Below are positions 58,101-64,000 of a DNA stretch of 64,000 bases, in pieces (position 1 is the stretch's first letter; every line of letters begins with the position of its first letter). The notes beneath the pieces were generated by a model, which made no database searches, had not been told where the DNA came from, and saw only the letters and a list, made by a program, of their open reading frames with translations. The stretch is from Pteria penguin (lineage: Eukaryota; Mollusca; Bivalvia; Pterioida; Pteriidae), in assembly GCA_035048485.1 (NCBI GenBank), contig CM068581.1:9995430-10059429 (forward strand), given 5' to 3'. A program made the translations under genes and the position numbers.

Positions 58101-61100
58101 TAGGTTCAAGGTCATAGGAGTGGGGTATCAAAAATTGGTTTCCAAAACTTAAGTCCAATATGTTTAGTGTTATTGCAATGAATTGATTGATTTTTGTTTA
58201 ACATCACACCACGAATATTTTACATATATGGTGACGGCGTCTGTCTGATGCGGGGCATACAAATTTTGACCTTTGCAACGGACCCACCAGAAGCAGTGAG
58301 GGATCTTTAACGTGCCACGCCTACCATGACAGGGGATCTTGGTTTTTACTGTCTCATCCGAAAGACAGGACACCGGCATGACCAGAGCGAGACTCGAACC
58401 CCGGCCTCCTGATCAGGAAGCGAGTGCGATACCACTAGGCCATGCCGGCTTCTATTGCAATGAAACATCATACGCTTACTCACCATGAGTTGAAGATGTG
58501 CCCCATTGTTTCTGGGGTCAAATAGTCAAAGTCATAGGAGTGGGGTATCAAAAATTGGTGTCCAGACCGTAAATCCAATACATTTAGTGCTATTGCAATT
58601 AAACTTCATACATTTACTCACCATGAGTAGAAGATTTGCCCTATTGTTTCTGGGGTCAAAAGGTCAAAGGTAAAGGTCATAGGAGTGGAATTTTAAAAAT
58701 TAGTGTCTAGGCCTTAAGTCCAATACATTTTGTGCTATTGCAATGAAACTTCATGTACTTACTCAACATGAGTATAAGATGTGCCCTATTGTTTCTGGGA
58801 TAAATAGGTTCAAGGTCATAGGAGTGGGGTATAAGAAATTGGTTTCCAAACCTAAGTCCAATACTTTTAGTGCTATTGCAATGCCTACACTTGCTCTCCA
58901 TGAGTGGAAGCTTTGCCCTATTGTTTCTGGGGTCAAAAGGTCAAAGGTAAAGGACACAGAAGTGGGATATCAAAAATTGGTTTCAGGGCCATAAGTCTAA
59001 CACCTTTACTGCTATTGCAATGAAACATTGAAACCCTATCAGAAGCAAGAATGACATTCCATACTGGTTAACTTTTGAAGCGTTTTGGACCAATAAAGTG
59101 GGATTGTGATTCACAATCAGCTTGCATCATTACAGTGAATGGCACAGCTTTAAAGCCCTCACATACAGTACACAATAAATGGCCGAATATCAAGTGTGTT
59201 TGGGCGATATATTGAAGCCAGCTGCTGTGCCTCTCAAGAAAATACAGGAAAAGATGAAGAACAATCATAAAAGTACATGTATCGGCCATATCCTGTCATT
59301 TGCCCCACGGTCTAAAAATGTTCATTGTCTTGTTTTATTCTGCATCATACAGAATAAAGCAAATGCAAATTGATAGAAATTGCTACTTAAGTCATATACA
59401 CATCACTTAGAGTCAACTTACATATTTATATACCCTTTGTATACAACAGGATCTGAAATATTTGATTTTATGTAGGGTTAATTTTGTAAGACTGGTTGTC
59501 ATCCATATTAAATGCCTACCTGTTATTTAATCTAAATATTTAATCAGGGAAATAAAAAAACCCTACCCACTTTGTAAATGGTGAGTTGCATTACTGCAAA
59601 TCTACATATTTTTAAGGATAAGTCAGCTTTAAATATAGAGCCTTCTAGTGTGGCTTGTTAATATTTCTTACACAAACATTCTTATACCAAGAAATCCTTA
59701 GTGAATGATTAGAATTCGTATTACATGTATTTACTAGCTTAGGGCTACATTCTATTACTGAAGCCTACCTTTACCAGATGCTATATGTTATAATTAAGAT
59801 TTTTTTAAAACGACACATGTACCCCAAAACACTACTTAAATTAAAAACTGTTTTACTCATTATCAATACTTTTCAGATTAAAAGAAAAGTATTGTTCTCT
59901 TTATATTTCAGAATATGCCCAAGTCACCAAGATGTTGGGAAATGGGAGATTAGAAGCTATGTGTTTTGATGGAAATAAGAGACTTTGTCATATTCGAGGA
60001 AAACTGAGGAAAAAGGTTACATTCATAAATTCTAGTTTTCTAAGTGACTGTTGATATCATTGAGATCTTTTGAGAGTTTTTAGCTCATTTGAGTTGAAAG
60101 CTCACATGAGCTATCGTGAAAGTGCTTTGCCTGCCACCTGTCTGTCATTCTATCTGTAAACTTTTCACATTTTTAGTATCTTCTTAGTGCTAAATCATTT
60201 TAAATGAAGCTATGTATGTATCATGTATGATCCTTAGGGTTAGGCTTATTTTGTCAAATAATGGTTATTTCTGGAGATCAAAGAGACAAAATAGAGGAAA
60301 ATTGATTAAGTTTTAAAAGATATTTCTCATCAAGAAGCACCACCCTTATACTTTATATGCAGTATTCTGATGATGGGAAGTAATGTGTCCTTTGGAGACC
60401 TTATAGCAATATCTAGTTTCCATTAGGGAAATCGCTTTTTTGTCCCTTAACAGAGATGTTAACTACCCCAATTTTCTTTTAAAATCTGGTCTCTGATCTA
60501 AACTTAGATTCACCTGATTTGTGTTTCAAACTGCCAAAAAAAAAAAGAAGAAAATCTTATTTTGGGATTGAGATTGACCAAATGAGAGTAAGTCAAGCGT
60601 TGGTGTGATCTGGTTCATGGGATTAAATTGAAATTGAATTCCTGACATTTCATGTGGACAATATCCCTGATATTGTCTCACAAGAAGATAGAATGGACAA
60701 AGCCTGGACAGAGTTTGGACAATTTTCAGAATGCTTCTGGAGGTTTTAAATACAGACAATTGGCTCAAATCATACTGGCCATTTTGACCATCTTTCATTC
60801 CAACATGGAATGCGAAACTAGAGACCCAGTAAGAGCTATTCAACTCCGAATGCCATTATAACTGATAAAGCTTTTATGTCAGATATGCCAATGCACAGTC
60901 ATGATTCAAATTTGTCAATTGACTTGTTGAGAAAATGCAAGAGTGCAACTTACCATGCTCTGAGTGATTAAATGGAAGAGAATAAAAGAGAGAGACAGCT
61001 ATTTATCAAATTTATTTCAGTTTTATCATATGTAACTTCACAGACTCAGGTATGTAAGTATGCCTGTAGAATAGCTTGAAATTGTGTGAAAAATTCGTGA

Positions 61101-62533
61101 AGTCTCAAGTTTTTTAGAGCCCCTGCCTGGGTGTTACCCATGGACCCCAGTGGGGTCCTCAGCAGGCCCCATACCCTCCCGGCGATTTTGAATTACTCTT
61201 CAAAAACATTAAAAAGGGTTGGCATCTCTGCCTTAAGCTTTACTTGTTATATAGAGAAAATCATAATAAATTAGGGTCTGACAGTTTCAGACATAGTATT
61301 TTATAAACAAAAATAATTTTTGATAACCATTTCTGAAAAAGAAAATCTCTGTTGTATCTTATTTCAGGTATATTTATAACATGTAAAAAGGTACTTGTGA
61401 AATAGTTTGCCCAAGCTCAGATGTGAGATGTTATGAAAGAAATTTATACTAACAAATTAGGTAGAGGACTTAGTAGGGCCATCAAATGTAAAAGGCTAGT
61501 TTCCAAAAGAAAATAATTTCATGTAAATCTGAGTACATTTTATGTGAGTAAAATATTTATTGCTTGTTTTTGTGTCCTTGGTATTGAAAAAGAGATGAAT
61601 TTAATGTAACCAGACATCAGTGGACATTGAGACAAATACACTAATGTGTTGAAGTGAAGAGATCAATTTAGTTCAGGTGTGCTTCGTGGCTCTAGTCCCA
61701 GGGAAAGTTTAACGTATGAAGCTGCTATGACATCATTTCCATGTATTAAATGATTATTACTGAGGATGCAACTGGATACATGGCAACTTGTTACTTGGTA
61801 ACTAGATACTTGGTAACTTGATACTTGCAACCTACTATTAAATACACAGTATTCCTGCATATCTATGAAGGTATTGTTAATGAAGATTCCCAATTAATCC
61901 AGACAATACAGGTTTAATGGATGATAGGTATGTACTGGGTCAAACAGCCGACTGGTGAGATATTAAAGTAATAGTGTATGGAATGCAATTTGCCTTGCTT
62001 TAAGGTAAAACTAAAGGCATGTCCCTGTTCGATCAAAGCAATGTTGCAGATTTTAAGGATCGTTTTCCTCTTTTTTTCCCAAAAAAAAGCATGTTGTATA
62101 CAACATCTGTTACATGCCTTTGGAAAACACAGAGTATCCGGACTGTATAAGATTCTAACTAAACATGCTAAACTTTACATATATTAAATCAAGATTTTGG
62201 TTTAGTTCTTAACCATATATAAAACGCAAGTACATCTTCATCCAGCAAGCAACCCTGTCTCAACTAGGATTTCCAGTTAAATTATTTATTTAACAAGGTA
62301 CATAGTGTAAAATGTTCATTAAGAATCTAATTTAGATCTCCCATTTTATTACACAAATATACATTGTAATAAACTTGCAATAATGGGTTTCACTAGGTCT
62401 GGATCACAGCTGGTGACATTATTCTTCTTGGTCTGAGAGACTATCAAGACACAAAAGCTGATGTAATCTTAAAGTATACTCCAGATGAGGCTAGGAATCT
62501 GAAGGCATACGGAGAACTTCCAGAATCCGGCAA
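46171..62533 (+). CDS. EIF1A: eIF1A, translation initiation factor 1A (4 exons, last exon(s) outside window)
   Basis: eIF1A is an OB-fold factor that binds the A site of the 40S ribosomal subunit and, with eIF1, promotes scanning and start-codon selection; its C-terminus contacts eIF5B. Coding exons are 46171-46186, 56486-56569, 59912-60015 and 62397-62533, all GT-AG with matching phases (1, 1, 0, then 2). The protein reads [20 protein letters not shown] in the basic N-terminal tail, [20 protein letters not shown] and [20 protein letters not shown] in the OB fold, then [37 protein letters not shown] and ELPESGK. It differs from the human protein as I know it by only a few residues. The acidic C-terminal tail is encoded right of 64000. 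Start choice: in-frame TAG at 46120-46122, A at -3. Confidence 0.97.
47714..47900. mobile_element. Fragment with ACCGTATTTACTCGAATATA transposon end
   Basis: ACCGTATTTACTCGAATATA then ATACAAAC begins a segment (with TGCGTATTATACATAGGGTT) similar to the ends of TA-duplicating elements and to the element at 38939. I find no matching inverse end nearby, so it is a fragment. Confidence 0.55.
48209..48248. mobile_element. 26-bp mini-hairpin insertion with 7-bp duplication
   Basis: CAGGGAAGTATAT ATCTACGTCCCTG (48216-48241), inverse-symmetric except for two positions per arm, flanked by ATAGTAT on both sides (48209-48215, 48242-48248). Ends CAGGGA/TCCCTG are like the right end of the copy at 45853. 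Confidence 0.78.
49063..49102. mobile_element. 26-bp mini-hairpin insertion, 7-bp flanks with one mismatch
   Basis: CAGACATATATGT ATATATGTCTCTG (49070-49095), flanked by CTTCACG and CTTCACA. Its sequence is close to the 36-bp copy at 44219 (both have AGACATATATA and TATATGTCTCTG). Confidence 0.7.
49322..49455 (-). mobile_element. tRNA-headed SINE-like copy (second family)
   Basis: In inverse orientation, a head with GGTTAAGCGCTTGGCTTGCA and a B-box-like GCGTTCGATTACC is followed by TTGAAAACCCCATAAAATAC and CAATCAACCAAC. It differs from the main SINE of this window. Confidence 0.6.
50652..50896 (+). CDS. Unrecognised 3'-terminal exon-like frame (~80 codons)
   Basis: After an acceptor-like TTTTTATCCAG (ends 50652), a frame runs to a stop: [20 protein letters not shown] then [40 protein letters not shown] and [16 protein letters not shown]. 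Its composition is protein-like (alternating hydrophobic and charged, several Cys) rather than low-complexity. It lies about 350 bp inside the right end of the candidate 3.9-kb element, so it may be the last exon of its transposase or a passenger. I do not recognise the family. Confidence 0.45.
51799..52477 (-). CDS. Unrecognised 3'-terminal exon with a WYPGVI..WP domain, running into a repeat
   Basis: A minus-strand frame follows an acceptor (TTTTTATTGACAG, about 52465). It reads [20 protein letters not shown], then [58 protein letters not shown] and [15 protein letters not shown]. The pattern WYPG..(I/V)KFM...YYKWP...DI.QV is one I associate with small C-terminal domains of transposon-encoded proteins in invertebrates (general impression, not a database match). 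At codon KQ (about 52024) the frame enters the terminal repeat of a dispersed element ([13 protein letters not shown] = GAGGCCCAAGTGGGCC...), so its last ~75 codons are repeat-derived. Confidence 0.5.
52600..52800. repeat. Purine-rich (GAAA/GGAA) tract
   Basis: About 200 bp almost entirely A and G on the plus strand (GAAAGTAAGAAAGAAAGAAA and variants). Open frames through it are composition artefacts. Confidence 0.9.
53040..54010 (+). other. eIF1A intron 1, nothing recognised
   Basis: AT-rich sequence without a visible repeat array, transposon end or exon. Confidence 0.45.
54014..54324 (+). mobile_element. Full-length tRNA-derived SINE with 15-bp target duplication
   Basis: The head GCCGGTGTGGCCTAGTGGAT (A box TGGCCTAGTGGATAAGG) and GGTTCGACTCC (B box) match RNA polymerase III tRNA promoters. 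The 3' half diverges from a tRNA: the acceptor arm pairs only with an insertion. A central part follows with CTTTCGGATGAGACAGTAAA, GAGGTCCCGTGTCACGG and AAAAGATCCCTCACTGC, then (CAAA)n. TTGAATGGCTAGATA flanks both sides (54014-54028, 54310-54324), showing recent target-primed insertion. Partner LINE not seen. Confidence 0.93.
54330..56485 (+). other. eIF1A intron 1, distal part, nothing recognised
   Basis: AT-rich intron with scattered short open frames. Composition shifts to A/G-rich at 55800-56000 (GAAAATGAAAGTGGGAGTGG), but no exon structure is evident. Confidence 0.45.
56486..56569 (+). CDS. EIF1A: eIF1A exon 2 (basic N-terminal tail)
   Basis: Follows acceptor TTAATTTCAG. It encodes [20 protein letters not shown] then VFKEDGQ and one base of the next Glu codon; donor CAAG|GTACAC. 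The Lys/Arg-rich tail contacts the decoding site in the 40S subunit (established for the family). Confidence 0.97.
56760..57720 (+). pseudogene. pogo/Tigger-like transposase relic, internally deleted
   Basis: The frame from 57037 reads [20 protein letters not shown] then [20 protein letters not shown] and YKTEILEDF. This is the helix-turn-helix DNA-binding layout of CENP-B/pogo transposases (xLAxxFxIxKsTxSxIL). After a stop come a [16 protein letters not shown] piece (where the family has Y-x-W-F) and, directly, a C-terminal tail ([12 protein letters not shown] then LK). The DDE catalytic core is missing, so it was deleted. TGTCCGTTA in inverse orientations at about 56770 and 57707 may be its inverted repeats. 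It lies in eIF1A intron 2. Confidence 0.75.
58015..59035. repeat. ~140-bp tandem repeat (family A, inverse), seven copies with a SINE inside
   Basis: Units carry TTTAGTGCTATTGCAATGAA, ACTCACCATGAGTGGAAGA, GCCCTATTGTTTCTGGG, AGGTCATAGGAGTGGGGTAT and CAAAAATTGGTTTCC. Copies are near 58028, 58171, 58453, 58598, 58736, 58875 and 59010. It is the reverse complement of the array at 8286-8985. The second copy is split by the SINE at 58183-58452. Confidence 0.9.
58171..58464 (-). mobile_element. Full-length SINE inserted in the satellite (12-bp duplication)
   Basis: Inverse orientation. The head is GCCGGCATGGCCTAGTGGTA with a B box (GGGTTCGAGTCTC). The central part is CTTTCGGATGAGACAGTAAA, GATCCCCTGTCATGGTAGG, AAGATCCCTCACTGCTTCTG; then comes a (TCAA)n-like tail. 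TATTGCAATGAA occurs on both sides (58171-58182, 58453-58464). Same family as 54031, with a different head subtype. Confidence 0.92.
59912..60015 (+). CDS. EIF1A: eIF1A exon 3 (OB-fold core)
   Basis: Acceptor TATATTTCAG. Encodes [20 protein letters not shown] then [15 protein letters not shown], ending in phase 0 before donor GTTACA. These are the first OB-fold strands, essentially invariant in animals apart from the common Val/Asn change after FDG. Confidence 0.98.
60016..62396 (+). other. eIF1A intron 3
   Basis: Contains a left-end copy of the bivalve-type dispersed repeat (AGCTCATTTGAGTTGAAAGC at 60082). A small CTTGGTAACT/ACTTGGTAAC repeat lies at 61790-61830. Otherwise nothing recognised. 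Confidence 0.5.
62397..62533 (+). CDS. EIF1A: eIF1A exon 4 (OB-fold C-terminal half)
   Basis: Acceptor TTTCACTAG. Encodes [20 protein letters not shown] then [20 protein letters not shown] and LPESG, with two bases (AA) of the next codon before donor GTTTTT. No candidate for the remaining acidic exon is visible up to 64000. Confidence 0.97.
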
Positions 62534-64000
62534 GTTTTTACATATGTTCTCATTTATTTTTTATGGTGTTTTCTTGAAATATTCATATGTATATTGGGTT
62601 TCATTGGATGAGTACTGTAATTTCTGAACTATAGATCAGTATTTTTTTATAATCAAAGGCCACTCGACCTATACAATGTTTCGAGTAATACATTGTTCAA
62701 ATATACAATCCCATCTTTTATACCAAATAGGTGAAGTGAGTATAAAAAGGTGAAATGATCAATAATTTGCGTAATTTTAAGCTTATGTACACAATGGTTT
62801 CATCTACCACTACAATTTAATTAGGTATGTGGAATGGTGATCATTTATCCCTGTTAGGACAGCTCTAGTTTACACCTGTATTTTTGGTGAGGAGAGCTTC
62901 ACTGGATACTACAAGTTTTATACGCCTGCATAAAAATGTGGGCGTATTCTATACTGCCGTTGTCCATCTGTCCCACCTATATTGTCTTTACAACTCCTTT
63001 TAAAGCCTTGAAGGGATTTTGATGAAACATCTTACGATGAAAGAACACTATATGTAGATGTAAATATTGGAAGAGGAATGCTGTCCAAAAACACGTGCAG
63101 GAGGTGTTTTTTATAAATTAAACTAAAATTAAACTTTATTTATTTTACAACGATTAAGAAACAAGTTAACACCTTATATAAATCTTGCTTGTTGGCACGG
63201 ATCTTGGCTAAAGGGTGTCGTTTGTGTGGGAGTTTAGGCCCTTGGATTTGGATTTATTTAAAATACCTTGTCTTCTTAACTCCTCCTAAACCCTATAGGG
63301 GATTTTAATAAAACATGGTACAGAGAAAGAACACCTAATGAAGCTATGTGTATTGGAAGAGGAATGCTGTCCAAAAATATTTTGTAGGAGTTATGACCCT
63401 TGGACTTAAATTTCTATGTGAAATACCTTGTCTTTGCAAATCCTAAACCCTTTGTTGGATTTTGATGAAATATGGTACAAAGAATGATCACATTATGAAG
63501 ATGTACATATTTAACAAGAATTTTCACGTTTCCTCAAAATTTAATACAACTGGGTATTATGTTTACATACCAAAGTTACATTTTTGTGACAACAACGGTT
63601 AACCTTGTGACAATATTGTTGATTTTATTATCCATTTTTCAAAACCTGAGGCTTATCATTAGTGGCCTTTATAATTATTCACCTCTCCAGTGAGCAATAT
63701 TGACTTCTGACTACTCTTTTTATATGTCTGTCTTTAGGTAGAGCATATTACAGCATTTGAATGTTGTTCTGTCTGTCTGCTTGTCTGATCCATATCGTTT
63801 TTAAATCTTTATTCTGGAGCTTCATACTTATCATAGTTGATTCTCCTGACAAGTTGATGACCTTGACTCAGAGTCTTGGCTACAAGGTCATAGTCACTAT
63901 AGACACAAAAGGGATTTCTTATCCAGGCAATATTTGCTTAATACTTTAATTCTGCTGTTTATACTTGTTTCTTTATGACAAGGTGGTGTGTCATGACCTT
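62534..64000 (+). other. eIF1A intron 4 (to window edge) with a degenerate dispersed repeat
   Basis: At 62928 a TACGCCTGCATAAAAATGTG, GGCGTA palindrome opens a repeat. Segments GATTTTGATGAAACAT(C/G), GAAAGAACAC and GGAAGAGGAATGCTGTCCAA recur at about 63020, 63310 and 63460. No exon with the acidic tail of eIF1A is seen before 64000. Confidence 0.5.

Overview
This is a eukaryotic, intron-rich, AT-rich genomic window, most likely from a bivalve mollusc. Two conserved housekeeping genes can be read exon by exon with GT-AG splice sites and matching intron phases. The rest is intron or intergenic DNA packed with tandem repeats, tRNA-derived SINEs, foldback and other DNA transposons, and worn retroelement or transposase fragments. 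The mollusc assignment rests on the repeat style: dispersed elements with tandem cores, repeats rich in TGACCTTGACCTTTGACC, and elements bounded by AGCTCACCTGAGC and GGCCTCTTGTTTT. It is an inference, not a database result.

Left part (1-35.1 kb), minus strand: CNOT2, the NOT2 subunit of the CCR4-NOT deadenylase. Eleven coding exons run from the ATG at 35097 down to 233 and give about 424 residues. The end of the NOT-box domain lies beyond the left edge. Its introns hold 80-bp, 90-bp, 36-bp, 51-bp and 43-bp satellites, a 745-bp foldback, a 910-bp and a 256-bp transposon-like insertion, SINEs and a LINE fragment. Just inside the first coding intron are a Ty3/gypsy-like pol fragment and an isolated exon-like open frame (34660-34735).

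Middle (35.1-46.2 kb): the interval between the two divergent start codons. It holds a three-level nest of repeats (37.9-40 kb), a 141-bp near-palindrome, a block of compound microsatellites (42.2-43.4 kb), a Tc1/mariner transposase relic and another foldback.

Right part (46.2-64 kb), plus strand: the translation initiation factor eIF1A. Exon 1 (46171, only MPKNK+G) and exons 2, 3 and 4 (56.5, 59.9 and 62.4 kb) are present; the exon(s) for the acidic C-terminal tail lie past the right edge. Its first intron carries a candidate 3.9-kb TA-flanked element, an unrecognised 3'-terminal exon on the minus strand, a pogo/Tigger-like relic, two full SINEs and a satellite also found in inverse orientation at 8.3 kb.

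The observation I consider most likely new is a set of ultra-short (26-38 bp) palindromic insertions. Four are flanked by 7-bp direct repeats (three exact, one 6/7) and a fifth is degraded. One sits inside the Tc1/mariner relic, where removing it plus one 7-bp copy rejoins the transposase reading frame. A 745-bp foldback with 7-bp direct repeats just upstream of a CNOT2 splice acceptor could belong to the same transposition system.
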